Shown here: positions 23,049-34,752 of the stretch, piece by piece
How the letters are laid out: the number at the start of each line of letters is the position of its first letter
Position numbering within the stretch: position 1 is the stretch's first letter
Source: Bimastos eiseni
Lineage: Eukaryota; Annelida; Clitellata; Crassiclitellata; Lumbricidae
Reading direction: 5' to 3'
DNA length: 64,000 nt
Assembly: GCA_959347315.1 (NCBI GenBank)
Contig: OY365822.1
Coordinates: forward strand, 5,897,008 to 5,961,007
Position numbers and translations under genes: made by a program
Notes under the pieces: generated by a model
Seen by the model: only the letters and a program-made list of their open reading frames with translations
Database searches by the model: none
What the model was told of the DNA's origin: nothing

Positions 23049-26000
23049 CTAGTCTCGTAGCTGGTCTCTGTCCTTGCTCGAATCTCTCAGTCGCATCCGA
23101 CTCTCCTTGATGACGTAATCATCCTCCTTTGGTCGCTTGTGATCGTCTGCCTTGGTACGCACCTTCTCCCTCCGGCCATCGCTCAGCTCCTTCACTCTGA
23201 GACGCTCCTTAGGCAGGTCTTCCTCCTTGGTCAGGACTCGACCCAGTTCGTCCTCTTTCATACGCTGTCGTTCCTTGGACCTTGAACTCAGACGCAGCTC
23301 CTTCTTCTTCTCCCGCAGTTCGCTTCCGTTCGTCTTCACGATCTTCTCGCGTCCTCCGTCCTCCACCTTGTGTCGTTTGACCTCGTGGATCTCTCCCTCA
23401 GCCTTGTATCCGATCGTTCCGGAGCTGAGTCTCTTTCGCTCCGGTTTCTCCCTCAAAGGATCCCGCTTCTTCTCCCAGTCAACGGCCGACTCCTTCGGCT
23501 CTCGGCCACTCAGCCGCCCCTCTCTCTCCCGCTCTTCGCCTCGCTCAAATCCTGGACTGCTCTTCATGGACAACGTTGCCGCATCCACCTTACGTCGTTT
23601 CACTTCCCTCTCCTCTCCTGATTTCGACGTGTCGGCGCTGCGTCGATGGCTCTCCATGGACCGAGTGCTCCTCTCATCCACCTCGTACTCCCTGTCCCGA
23701 TCGCTCTCTCGGCTGTGACAGCGGCTGCCCTTGTCGCTCTTGTCCGAAGCCGCCCTAGAGCTCTTATCCTTCGTCACGTCGTCCGCCTCTCTCGCTATGT
23801 CCGACAGCCTGTTTCTTACCTCCAGCCTCTTCTCTTCCTTCACAACAATCTTCTCTCTCTCCTTCTCGTGCTTCACGTCCTGCTTCATCTCCAACTGCTC
23901 GGTGGACGCCTGTGCGTGAACCCTCCTGCCGTCGCCAACGTCTCGCCTGCGCTCCTTCTCTGCAAGGTCCAGACTGCTTCTCGACTCCTTTGGCGTCTTC
24001 TCCTTATCTTTTAAGAAACTGGAATCCTTCGTCTCCTTCCCCTTTTCCTTTAACTCCGACTTAACAGGATGAAGAGCTCCGACCGCAGTGCAGTCGTCCA
24101 CCGAAACTGCAACATCCTTCACGCGAACTTTGCTGGCGTGCTTGACGGGCGACACTTCCAATTTCTCAGACTTGACTTCAGCCATGGCTTCTTGCTTCAA
24201 AACCTTCTGTGACAGGGCCTCGGCTCCGGCAGTGAAGCTTCCATCCTGGGCCACTGCCGCCGGCTTCGTCTGGACCTTTGGATCAGGTTCCTTTTTGTGG
24301 AACTGCTGGTCGTAGATCCAGTTCTTCTTGGACGCCTTCAGCTGTCCCGAGTAGGCAAGAGCATGCACATAAAGGTCCTGTCGTTTCTCCTTCTCGTCCT
24401 CAATGACCCTCTCGACCCTTCTCTCGAGAGCAGTTCCCAGCTTAATAACCTTCGGATAGTGTGGCAGGATCTTTGTCAGGATAATGAGCATGTTTCGGAT
24501 CTGGATGTAATCGCCAGATTCTAGGCAGTTAACGGACACCCTCGTGAGGCTGTAGTGCCACTTGTGTACCACGTGGCGGTAGTTCTCGTAGTCAAGGTGA
24601 TCGGCCACGGCGTTCTGGTGCGAGGAGGGCGACCGGAATACAGTGACGAATCCTGGATAGTCGGCGCACTCCTTGTCGTAGATGCCCTTGTCTGAATGCC
24701 AGGACATGATGTTGTCGAGAACAGCGCAGAGGAACCGCCCGTAGCGGTGGGCCTCGTTCTCCGTGCAGCTGGTCATGGCCCAGGTTATGTCGCTGAATAT
24801 CCGGTCGTAGCAGATGAGGGACGAGAAGTTTGGGGTCTTCAGGTTGTGCATGATGTAGATGAACTTGGCACAGTAGATGGCGTCGATGGCCGTGAAGCAG
24901 CAGCGGGGGAAGAGGCACATCTGGAGAATGGCAGTTATCGTGGAATGCTTCGATGACTTCAGGAGAAACCACGAGTCCTTCTCGTGCTTCAGACGTGCCA
25001 TCACCAGCTTCACGTGCTCGTCCTGACGCTTCCTCTCGTCCTCCAGCTTGTCCATGAGCGCCGTCGATCGTTCCTTCTCCTTCTTCTTCTTGCTCTGCGC
25101 CAGGTCCTTGTTGTCATCCACTGTCGTCTGCTGGGACCTGTGCAGCAGAATCTGCTTTTCATACGACCCGGTCGGGACGTCGATGTCGTATATGGCGAGC
25201 GACCAGAACGTTGTGTAGAACTGCAGACCGACGTCGTCCCAGATCTTCGACGGGTTCAGCGGTCGGATGACGTCCATGACCGGTCGCATGACGTGCTCCA
25301 CCGCATCCAGGAATCGTTGGACCTTGGCGTTTGGAGAACTCACCTGCTTGTCCTTCTTGTCCACCTTCCGCAGTTCGTCGAACTTCGCGCCGACGGAGTT
25401 CGCAAACACGATTCTCCACAGGCCGAAAGCGACGTCTGGCGTGACGCGATACACCGACATCAGCTCACTGATGTCCGGCAAAGTTTTTGTCAGCTCATCA
25501 GCGCTCAGTTGCAACGAAAGAAAGCTCAGGAACTGGACAAGGGTGTCCTGACACTGGTCGTATAGCTTCCCGATCAGTTTTGTATGGCGGTTATCCGTCT
25601 GTGGATCGGACGCTTGAAATATGATTCCGTAACGCTGCTGTGCCATCAAGAGACACAGCGGAATGGCCAGCTCATGCTCCGTGAGGGACTCCATCAGTCG
25701 CCCCGAGGACTTCTTCGTGTTACGGATCTGCGTGAAGCATCCACCCTCCTGTCGTAGAAGCTCTCCTCCGCTCATAGCGTGCAGCTGGTCGGACGTTATC
25801 TCCTCGGAGACCTCGATCCCGGCCATCTTCTGGATGACCTCCCTCAGCACGTACAGGTCGTAGCTCTTGTTCGCCTTCAGCTGGTTTGCAATGTAGTGCA
25901 GGAGACCGCCGAGGTCGATGGGGTACTTCTTCAAAACGGAACCGCTGAAGTTGGCGAGACTCTGCAGCCAGGTCGATATGTTGGTGTCATCAGTCTTCAG

Positions 26001-27860
26001 ACGCTCCCTCTCGGGGTTTGCCAGGGCCTCTATGATGCAGTACGCAAGAACGTCATACGAAAGCGACGTCAGAAACTTTAAACTGTCGACCACTGGACCG
26101 ATGAAGTTGTCGTACTTCTGGATCTGAGAGAGGATGTACTCGAATACGGTTCCCGGCGCGCTGTGGCTCAACTTCCCAATCTGGCGTCCAAGCGGCTTCA
26201 CATTTTCCTTTGACAGTCGCTTCATGATGTACCTCGACTTGTCGAGGATGTCCGCACGGGCGCGGATGAGTCGAGCGTGGTGGAGGTGTGCCTCGTTTTT
26301 CCACTGTCCGTACAGACGGTACCTGTGCTCGTATCGGAGAAGCCGGATGAAGCCCCAGAACTCCTCCGAGATGCCACAGTTGCCCGGAAGCAAGGAAAGA
26401 CTGGGCAGCAGGACCTCGTCGTAGATCGTGAGGAATCCGCTGAAGACCTCGGAGGTCTCGTCCGGGTGCTCGGAAGCCGTCATGAAGGCCTTGGCCAGGC
26501 GGTTCATCTTAACCAATAAGATCGGATCGCAGACCAGATGCGGGCCCAGTTCCCTCAGCAATGGAAACACCAGTAGAGGCAGATCCTCGAATGCCGCAGC
26601 CTGGGTTATCGTCGCCCCAAACGCCGTCGGCTTAAACCGCTTCCTAGTAACGATGTTCGGCAGGCCGCTGTGCTTGACGTAAAGGGGTTCAATGATGTAA
26701 CTAAGCAGCTGACAGAGACACTTGGCCAACGGTTTGTGGGTGACGGCCGTGAAAGGCGGCAGGGACTTCATCAGCGTTCTGGCGCTCTGCCAGTCGCCGA
26801 TCTTTATCAATGCCTCGCAGAGACCAAACTTCTGATTGTGTGCTGCCGGTTCGTTTCTCTCCTTCTCCTCTTCCTTCTCGTTGCTATCCCCGCCCGCTGG
26901 CTTCTCCGACAGGGTGGCGATGGTCAGTTTTCGATTGTACTGTCTCGCCTCCTGGAGTTCCGCCTTGTATTTTTCCACGATCTCCGCATTTGGCGGGTTA
27001 AGATGCGGGTAAAGCATGTCGAGGGAAACGAGCTTGTGGGAGAGCAGCAGTGCCGACACGTGGTAGAGGGAGATCGAAGTGAAGCTGTCCTGTGTCTGCT
27101 GGTAGAAGTGAAATTTGAAGCCAAGGATGTGGCAAAGGGTTTCCTCATCCGCCGTGTACTCCGTCAGCAGCGGCACGAACATGCCGACCTTGTCCGGCCG
27201 ACATTCGAACGACTCGAGAATTATGTCGAGGACCCGGTTCGGGTCGAGGTTGAAGCAGCCGATGAGCGACTTGATGTTCTGGTTTACCGTCAGGTGCGTC
27301 ATGTTCTCTGGGAAGTCCTGGTTCAGTTCCGTTATCAGCTTTGAATACCCCTCGCTCTCCTCGCGAAGCAGGTTGAACTTCTGCTGCTTGTAGTAGAGCT
27401 TGGTTTTCGTCTTGACGTACTTCTGCTGGAAGAGGGCCTTCGACTGCACGAGGCCCATGTTCTCAAGGGTCTCTGCGTCCAGCCTCTCCTTCAATATGAA
27501 GTCTGGGATCAGCAACTGGCAGGCATTGACCAATCCCACAAACCTCTCCCTGTCGCCAGAATCCTCCAGGCAACTCAGCTCCACGTCGATCACGCTGAAG
27601 AGATCGGCAATGAGCGACAGAACGTCCGGTCGATCATGAGCCATCTCGGAGATTGTCATGACGACCAGGTCGGTCTTGAGCTGACCGCGAACTCCGAGCC
27701 AGCACAGCTCGTAGAGCGCTCGCTTGAGGTCCTTTTCACTCGTCACTTCGACGGCTTTCTTCTGAGAGGAGATGAGACTCTGGCACAGACGAAGGAATTC
27801 TGCCTTTCCGGTTTTCTCCCATGACCTGCCTGCATCTTCCCTCAAACACATCAAAGCCAT
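23049..27860 (-). CDS. THOC2: THO complex subunit 2, intronless coding region
   Basis: A single uninterrupted frame of 1603 residues, close to human THOC2 (1593). THOC2 is the large scaffold of the nuclear THO complex in TREX, coupling transcription and splicing to mRNA export. Recognisable conserved blocks include K-L-Y-Y-K-Q-Q-K-F-N-L-L-R-E-E near 160, N-I-K-S-L-I-G-C-F-N-L-D-P-N-R-V-L-D near 205, R-Y-R-L-Y-G-Q-W-K-N-E near 515, Y-D-V-L-A-Y-C-I-I-E-A-L-A-N-P near 610, K-I-W-D-D near 872 and S-C-T-E-N-E near 1040. From about 1190 on it is a highly charged Lys/Arg/Glu/Ser tail, as in the family. An in-frame TGA lies 24 bp upstream of the ATG, so the start is firm within this exon. A possible acceptor (TTTTACAG) ends 31 bases before the ATG. 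The absence of introns is unexpected. Confidence 0.95.
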   Translation of the reverse strand: MALMCLREDAGRSWEKTGKAEFLRLCQSLISSQKKAVEVTSEKDLKRALYELCWLGVRGQLKTDLVVMTISEMAHDRPDVLSLIADLFSVIDVELSCLEDSGDRERFVGLVNACQLLIPDFILKERLDAETLENMGLVQSKALFQQKYVKTKTKLYYKQQKFNLLREESEGYSKLITELNQDFPENMTHLTVNQNIKSLIGCFNLDPNRVLDIILESFECRPDKVGMFVPLLTEYTADEETLCHILGFKFHFYQQTQDSFTSISLYHVSALLLSHKLVSLDMLYPHLNPPNAEIVEKYKAELQEARQYNRKLTIATLSEKPAGGDSNEKEEEKERNEPAAHNQKFGLCEALIKIGDWQSARTLMKSLPPFTAVTHKPLAKCLCQLLSYIIEPLYVKHSGLPNIVTRKRFKPTAFGATITQAAAFEDLPLLVFPLLRELGPHLVCDPILLVKMNRLAKAFMTASEHPDETSEVFSGFLTIYDEVLLPSLSLLPGNCGISEEFWGFIRLLRYEHRYRLYGQWKNEAHLHHARLIRARADILDKSRYIMKRLSKENVKPLGRQIGKLSHSAPGTVFEYILSQIQKYDNFIGPVVDSLKFLTSLSYDVLAYCIIEALANPERERLKTDDTNISTWLQSLANFSGSVLKKYPIDLGGLLHYIANQLKANKSYDLYVLREVIQKMAGIEVSEEITSDQLHAMSGGELLRQEGGCFTQIRNTKKSSGRLMESLTEHELAIPLCLLMAQQRYGIIFQASDPQTDNRHTKLIGKLYDQCQDTLVQFLSFLSLQLSADELTKTLPDISELMSVYRVTPDVAFGLWRIVFANSVGAKFDELRKVDKKDKQVSSPNAKVQRFLDAVEHVMRPVMDVIRPLNPSKIWDDVGLQFYTTFWSLAIYDIDVPTGSYEKQILLHRSQQTTVDDNKDLAQSKKKKEKERSTALMDKLEDERKRQDEHVKLVMARLKHEKDSWFLLKSSKHSTITAILQMCLFPRCCFTAIDAIYCAKFIYIMHNLKTPNFSSLICYDRIFSDITWAMTSCTENEAHRYGRFLCAVLDNIMSWHSDKGIYDKECADYPGFVTVFRSPSSHQNAVADHLDYENYRHVVHKWHYSLTRVSVNCLESGDYIQIRNMLIILTKILPHYPKVIKLGTALERRVERVIEDEKEKRQDLYVHALAYSGQLKASKKNWIYDQQFHKKEPDPKVQTKPAAVAQDGSFTAGAEALSQKVLKQEAMAEVKSEKLEVSPVKHASKVRVKDVAVSVDDCTAVGALHPVKSELKEKGKETKDSSFLKDKEKTPKESRSSLDLAEKERRRDVGDGRRVHAQASTEQLEMKQDVKHEKEREKIVVKEEKRLEVRNRLSDIAREADDVTKDKSSRAASDKSDKGSRCHSRESDRDREYEVDERSTRSMESHRRSADTSKSGEEREVKRRKVDAATLSMKSSPGFERGEEREREGRLSGREPKESAVDWEKKRDPLREKPERKRLSSGTIGYKAEGEIHEVKRHKVEDGGREKIVKTNGSELREKKKELRLSSRSKERQRMKEDELGRVLTKEEDLPKERLRVKELSDGRREKVRTKADDHKRPKEDDYVIKESRMRLRDSSKDRDQLRD

Positions 27861-28129
27861 TGTCGTTCAACAAAGCTGGATATGACTCACCTGTAAAAGT
27901 CACACGAATAACAAAACATTAAATTAATTACGAATGGAATAATGATAACGATAATACAATAATGATGAAGACAATCGAAAAATTTAAAACAATATTAATA
28001 TATTATGCGATATAATATTATAACTTATGAGCAGAGATCGCGAAGAGACGGGTGTTATATAAATTTTGATTAATTGCTTCATAATAACATTTACATAGCA
28101 ATACTTAGAATGCTTCATTTAGTAAGAAG

Positions 28130-28235
28130 TAAGCGCTTGAAGACTTTTTTTTCTGTTTTGCTTTGTGATGAGTCATTAGTGCCTCTGATTTGAGTGGCGC
28201 TATATAAGTGCTCCATTACATTAATAACACAGAGA
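28130..28235 (+). repeat. LINE 3'-tail-like repeat, copy 1
   Basis: The series CTTGAAGACTTTT ... GATTTGAGTGGCGCTATATA ... CATTACATTA parallels 43985-44110. The second copy carries a short C-terminal-like frame (F-R-R-G-L-K-T-F-L-F) before the same tail. That is typical of the end of a non-LTR retrotransposon ORF, but the assignment is tentative. Confidence 0.5.
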
Positions 28236-28795
28236 TACAGAACTGATCATTATTACGCCCCAGAAACAAACCTGACGTAAACTTTAAAGTTACTTAGTAA
28301 AACCTGCAAACGCACCACAAACGATAGACGAGGAGAGTGAAACGAAAGAGTGAAACAAAAGAATGAAACAAAAGAGTGAAACGAAAGAGTGAAACAAAAG
28401 GAGTACAACTGCGGCAAGAATAAAACAAAAGAAAACAGTGCAAAGTCAAACCTGTAAGACATTTTTAAAAAAAGAAGGCTGTCGAATGATGACAAACACT
28501 AGCAAATGAATACTCAAAACACTCATCCATGACTCAGCCAAACGCCTTAGTGCAATATAATGTATGGAACCAGTTACCCCTTCCACAGGTTCCTCCTTAA
28601 TAACTTGTGAGCCAAGTCCCTCTTTTCTTTTGTCTCAAGGTCATTTCCTTCTCTCAGGGTCTTGCTCACTCGATTGGAGTATACTGTGAGAGGTGCTAAA
28701 TAAATTTATGGATACAATATACTACAGTGCAGTAGAAGCACTACAACATTCCCATTATAAATCGACTGCGGTGTTTGTGTTATGGACTCGGCAGC

Positions 28796-28952
28796 ATGTC
28801 TGTCTCTGTCTGTCTACTTGCCTCTCTCTCCGTCTCTCTCTGTCTTTCTCTCTCTGTCTGTCTACCTGCCTCTCTCTCTCTTTGTATGTTTCTGTCTGTA
28901 TGTTTGTCTCTGTCTCTCTCTTTCTGTCTGTCTGTCTGTCTCTCTTTGTATG
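28796..28952. repeat. CTCT/CTGT microsatellite
   Basis: About 157 bp of imperfect TCTG/TCTC units. The overlapping Cys/Leu/Ser-rich and Arg/Asp-rich frames are low-complexity shadows. Confidence 0.95.
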
Positions 28953-31551
28953 TCTGAAATACCAAGGACAATGTTAATACAGTGAAAATCAGTTTCCAAT
29001 TCACACAAAATGTTTAAGATTCGTGCATCTTGCATTTACTCACAATTCAGATACGGTTGAGGAAGCAGCCTACAAGCAGACAAGACACGGAAGAACACGC
29101 CGGTTATCCTTATCCTGCATCTAGAAAACAAACACCCATCAAGTACTGGAACAGTCACAGTTTGCCATTAGAGTTCATAACAGTCAACTTAGGCAGCCAT
29201 GACAAAATCCTGGCAACGCATGCCTACATCTTGCTATATATATATATATATATGGATGCAATACCGGCCTTCTCCGTCGCAGGCCAGACTGTTTGGAATG
29301 GCCTTCAATTGGAGTAACGTACATCTGATGCAGAGGACAAATTCTTCTGCCTTTTACCCATCTTTAAAATGATTCTTTTCAGCTCTGGGTGGGCTGGGTG
29401 AGTAGGGTGTTGGTGGTGTTGTTGCAGTTTAACTGCGATAACAAAGATCATTAGCCTCATCCTAATTTATCCAGGCTTGGGACTGGCACTATCAGACTGT
29501 GAACAGCGGTGGAGTTTCAGAGTAGGGACTTTGAAGGGGTGGTATATAAAGTTTACATATATTGACTGAATGGTGCATTTTATGATCCTCACAAGGGTGT
29601 AAACAGCCTTCAATGCATGAAGCTTTGCAATCACAACGGTCTGCAAACTGTCCTGGTTGGATGTCTTGCTACGACCATGTAATAGGTAAGAAATTTATCC
29701 CAAAACATTGGTCCAACATGTGCAGGAGCCACACGAAAGTTCAATTCAAGCTACACAAATTAGCTAATGGACACGGGACATCACTAACAAATGTGTTAAT
29801 GAACTTACTTACTTACTGCTATGGACAGCCAATAATTAATTGCCCATTTATATTTAGTGTTTCAAAATTAAACATGTAAAATTTTATACCTTAAATGCAA
29901 AATCTGAGCTCTTAGCCACCATAATTTGTAGAACTATTCAAATATGTTGGCAATTATATGCGGATAGACCTTGCGTGCATTACATGAGCTGAGCACTCCA
30001 CAGACCAAATGGCCCATATTGAAGTTGTGCGGGCAATGACTGTGGCGCGTAAGCTCAATGTGGATCCTGTATGGTGGTGCTTAGCATCTTACCATGAAGA
30101 AATTTTGACTCCAAGTCATAATAGCTAAGACTAAACAGGGCACATAACGGGGCCCCTACTTCTGACCAACTCTGCAGGCAGATGGATGCCTTGTTCCCTT
30201 TATACTAGGGTTTTAAAACAACCGTGGTCATGTACTTAACAAATTCTTCAAACAAGAAACCAAAAACCTACAGCCTCCATCTCACAATAAAGTGCTCACT
30301 CCACTATACAAAAACATGAGGATAAAAGAATGCTGCATTCATACTGAACTTTTATTTTTATTACATTATGTATGTATGTATTAGGTTATTTATATAGTGC
30401 CTTATAAGAACCTATCGAAGGAACTAATGTTATGTTTGCACACCGGTGTGTGTGTCCTCTGCAACCAGTTCAATAAAGAACACGCTTACTTTCTTACTTA
30501 CTCCTTAAGCATTACATATTACATTACATTACGCTGCATTTATGAAGATGACAGCAGAACCATCATTAATTCGTCTCATCTGCCAGTGCACTGTCCATTT
30601 CTCCAAGAAGCCACAGATTCAGCTGTCAGTTTGAAGCTCAGCCAAAATAACAGCAGCCAACGGAAGAAAGTCGAAGACGAATGAGCTATAGATGGACTAC
30701 ATCAGCATCTGAATGATGGTTGAGCTTTCCTCCCAGTTACGTCCAAGCCAAGGCAACAGAATTCATACTCAAGGCAATAATGAATCAGAGTATCAGATAT
30801 TCAGCTGTACAGGCATCATCCGGATGTAGAAGCCAGCATTGCTCTCCTGGTCATAATGTCTCTTCAGTTACAGATTTTTTCCTGTATTCATAAATGACTT
30901 CAACTCTCCAAAGGCATCTGTCTAACTTGCAAGTTGCAACATGTGTTCCCTCAAGCACTGCAATTGACTTTTCACAGCATCCATCCCAGACTCTTTGAAC
31001 ATGGTATGTACTTGGAATCTGGTCGTCTGACAGTGAAGGAAATGAACTAGCTCAAATACTCGGACTTGTTTGGAAAAAAAATGGTCTCAGCAATTCTGAG
31101 TTGAATATCATGGTGGCTGATGAGAAGATCGAAATTGCAGCAATGTAGGGGCATCATGCTGCCATGACAAAGTGCACCCGATCATTTCAGATTTTCGTCG
31201 TCTACGAAGCACCAGCAGCAAAACCACACATATTCGCTACATTTTTGGAAGTTGTGCACTTCATATTTAATCTACTTCATTTCTTTTAGGATCTTTAGTG
31301 TTGCAAACTCGAAAAATAGCAATCTTGTTTAAGTTCTTTGCCACAACTCACACAGTCTTTGATTCGACAAACTCGCTCTATGGACTACAAACACCACTTT
31401 AAAACCTTTCTTAATAATTAACACAGACTATGAACACTGATTTTACCCGATATTTCTAAGGATGCAAATTATTTAGACAGATTATACATAAAAACGACGA
31501 TAACTTCTTTTTCACCCACACTACTAGAAACCTAAGGAATCTATTACTTAC

Positions 31552-31608
31552 AGAATGAAAGTCGTGCTGTAAATTATCGGCCTGTTTCAAATTTTCAATG
31601 AGCGACAT
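31552..31608 (-). other. Possible first coding exon, unidentified
   Basis: On the minus strand an ATG (31608) opens 19 codons (starting M-S-L-I-E-N-L-K-Q-A-D) and ends at TCT followed by GTAAGT, a strong donor. A TTTGCAG acceptor-like site lies 35 bp upstream of the ATG. No matching downstream exon was found, so this may be chance or a 5' exon of an unknown gene. Confidence 0.2.
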
Positions 31609-32425
31609 CTTTGCGTTGGATAGTAAATGACAGTTCTGCAAAGGTCATAAATCGTTGCGACAATAATTGATCTGCAATTAAATTAGTTGTAAGAATTTGG
31701 AGGTGAATAAAATATTTTCTTTATTTGAGCTAAAGGACTAGGAAGGCTACATCATAGCCTGCATTTAAATGATAATAAAAATATGGATCATATTTTGAAT
31801 GCCTTTCGAGTAGGCCTATCTAATTTATATAGTAGCCTATCTATGAACTTCAAACCTCGATGTCAATGCTGGCTGTCAGTCGATTTGATACTATAGGTTA
31901 GGTTGAGTATGGGCCTAGTTATGTATACATAATGTAAAAGGTTGACGGTACATATCTTTGATTCCTGCATACATGTAGTCCAGAAAAGGGTCATTTTCTT
32001 ACCTTACTCATTGTAGCTTGTAATCAACGCCATGACTATGAGACCGTCGACAATTATAATAATAGTTTTGGCGCTTTATGGATCAACCTTTGAGTTTTTA
32101 ACACTAAGTCTATTTCGTCAATCAACTAATTAAACTTGATATAGCGCCTCTTAAAGTAGTCTACTCAGAGACGTTCCCAGTCCAATCATCGTCATAGGGA
32201 TATATCCATAATTTCATATTACTAAAGCGCCAGTCGAAAACCTAGCTCAGGGCCCCAACTTATTAAGGAGTCCTGAGTAAAGTCATATATATGTTATCCG
32301 AGGGGCAAGGACCAAGATACAATCTAGAGTCCTTGTCCAAAGGAGGCCCGAATCCGGTTTTCAGAGGGTAGACCTATAGGGCGGCAGAGTGGCTGTGCGT
32401 TAAACAGTGTTGTATGCAAGATTTC

Positions 32426-32880
32426 AAACTTCAAGACGAGACCGAGACAGTGAGGTGCCGAGACCGAGACCGAGACAGTGAGGTACCGAGACCGAGACAC
32501 TAGGTTCAAGACAGTACGAGACAGTAAAAGACAAGTGATCCTATATAAAATGCTGTAAAATGCTAATGTATCAGTTTTCTGGACTAATGCTTATTTGCAA
32601 TTTCAATTTGAAACTTATAATGTATATAGTACAAATTCCTGAGAACAGTTTTTATATTGCCGCGCAAGGTTTTAAGACAATTCACGCGAAACTTATCGAG
32701 ACCTCCTGTTCGAGACAGAACAAGACATTCACTTCAAGACAGTTTCTAAAAATTCGAGACACTACCTCGAGACCGCGACCTAGACCGAGACCGAGACAGC
32801 AGGCTTCCGAGACCGAGACTGAGACACTAAAAAAGTGTCTCGAGACGTCTCGAGACCGAAACACTGTCTCGAGACCATAC
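32426..32880. repeat. CGAGAC-rich repeat element
   Basis: Dense GAGACCGAGACCGAGAC-type units occupy both ends (32430-32535 and 32695-32876), with an AT-rich unique middle. The right part contains both GAGACG and its complement CGTCTC (GTGTCTCGAGACGTCTCGAG), so it can fold. TTGTATG near 32411 and CATACAA near 32877-32883 may mark termini. Confidence 0.6.
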
Positions 32881-33129
32881 AATTCTGGCGTTAAATATAG
32901 CTTAGGCCTATAATCTGGGACCCTTATAGTTCCAGATAAAATGTAGGCCTATGATTATGTATGTAACTATAATGTCTTACTTTGAACTAGCAGAGCATCG
33001 AAGTGTTCACTTAATGATAGAAGAAGCTAAAAATTGCTCTGCATTATTGCATTATAAATAGCTGCAGTTGCGCCTTCGAGGCGTGTGTGTACTTCGAGCT
33101 GATTATAAGAAGGGCAATATCAAATTTCG

Positions 33130-33178
33130 GTTGTATTGCATTGTATTGCATTGTATTGTATTGTATTGTATTGTATTG
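33130..33178. repeat. TTGTA/TTGCA pentanucleotide microsatellite
   Basis: About ten ATTGT/ATTGC units in tandem. Confidence 0.9.
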
Positions 33179-33426
33179 TGTATGGAATCTGACCGCATGA
33201 CAGAGGACGCGAAGAGTAGGCAACAAATAAAAATCTCCTTTGTCATGTAAACATGCTATGCTTGCCAGCCGCCAGGAGCGCTACGATGCACGGACTCCCA
33301 TAAGCCCATAATAGAATTACTGGTTTTGACAGATGATTGCTACAAGCATAGACACAATAATGATTTTATAATCTAGATTATAAACCGAATTTTCATGCAT
33401 TAGAGATTAGTATGTAAGTAAGCTGG

Positions 33427-33500
33427 CAATAGCCAGAGAAGTCAGACAACTGTAGACCAAATGCAATAGCCAGAGAAGTCAGACAACTGTAGACCTAATA
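33427..33500. repeat. 37-bp tandem duplication
   Basis: CAATAGCCAGAGAAGTCAGA and its continuation through CAACTGTAGACC occur twice head-to-tail, 37 bp apart. Confidence 0.9.
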
Positions 33501-33597
33501 CAGAGACCCTAAGACTGTGGTGGACAAGTGAGTCATGGTCAACCTTCTGTGAAAGTCTATAGCTCATGTATATATGGACCCTGCCTATCGATTTTTA

Positions 33598-33680
33598 TAA
33601 ATTGAGCGCCTGTGAATAAGCTGGTTCCCGCGACTTCGCTTATATGGGCGCCGTAGAAATGTACAGATCACGATTATGAC
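33598..33680. repeat. Family B SINE-like copy
   Basis: Core GTGAATAAGCTGGTTCCCGC then GACTTCGCTTATATGGGCGC. The following ~350 bp (to about 34010) resembles the body that follows the 49650 copy in reverse order. Confidence 0.65.
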
Positions 33681-34687
33681 CTGCTAGTCTTACTTCCAAC
33701 TAAGCGTCTCAGGACTATTCGCAGATTTGCTTCCATCCATAGGCCTGTAAACATACCTTGGCCTCAAATGTCCACCCCTTCGTCTTTCCTGAAAATTTAA
33801 TGATTGAGTAGCTTGAGGAGTTCATTTTTCAGTTGTGGGTGGAAAGTAACAGATAAGAGTTCAAGCGGAGGAGAGATGAAATTAGAGACATGAGAGGTGA
33901 AGGCCAAAACAGACTTGGTAGAGCAGAACCTTGCCGGAAGAAAGTTAATTTCGAGATTCTTGGCCTGTCGATAGATAGGCACTTCTTACGACATGCGTCA
34001 TTCTCCACAGAATAGCATAATCAGATTAAAAACAGAAGACCTAGGCTATAGTCGAGTAGAGAGAAGTCTTGGGAGTTAGCAGGCATAAAATGATCGAAGT
34101 CTTGGCTGCCGTGATTAGGCCTAATTTTTATAGGCTATAGGCCTACACGATTAGTCCAGTCTTGAAGGTTATTCACATTCTTAGCAGCTGTTGCTTATTT
34201 TTCGCATTCATAAGTTATAGGATATATATACTCAGAGCTGAAGCCTTTATAAATTGTTGCATTTTATTATTTACGGACTGATATGTTTTTACAAACTTAA
34301 TCATAGGCTTAAAGATAATTCTTACAATATAGAAAAGCAATCTATTTTTTATTGGAATTGTTTATTGCATCTGTTTGCATTCTCTGATTGAAATATGAAT
34401 TATACACGTAGGCTACTACTAATATTAACTTCCCTTCTCAGCCACCAAATGCCGTACGTGTTCTTTATCAGGCAGGCGTTTCTGAGTTTTTAAGCAATCC
34501 CTGTCAACTCTCCAATACCGGAGACAAAGCTGTTCACAAAGATTTGTACATTTATTTCCTTTCCATTTATTCACCAGTTGTGCTATCAACAAATATATAT
34601 GTGCAATTAGTTTGGATATTTAACCAGTTCAAATTAGTTTGGATATAAGAACAAGAATGCCCTCCACATCGTCATATCGCAATCTCG

Positions 34688-34752
34688 AAATTTATACAGC
34701 GCCCAAAAAAGCGAAATCGCGGGAACCAACTCATCACCAGGCGTTTAATGAT
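34688..34752. repeat. Family B SINE-like copy
   Basis: TACAGCGCCCAAAAAAGCGA then AATCGCGGGAACCAACTCAT, the reverse-oriented family B core. Confidence 0.65.

Noticed and set aside
23152..27639. Many long plus-strand frames opposite THOC2
   Set aside because: They are antisense shadows of a GC-rich coding region with strong codon bias.
28780..29004. Arg/Asp/Glu-rich minus-strand frame
   Set aside because: Shadow of the CTCT/CTGT microsatellite.
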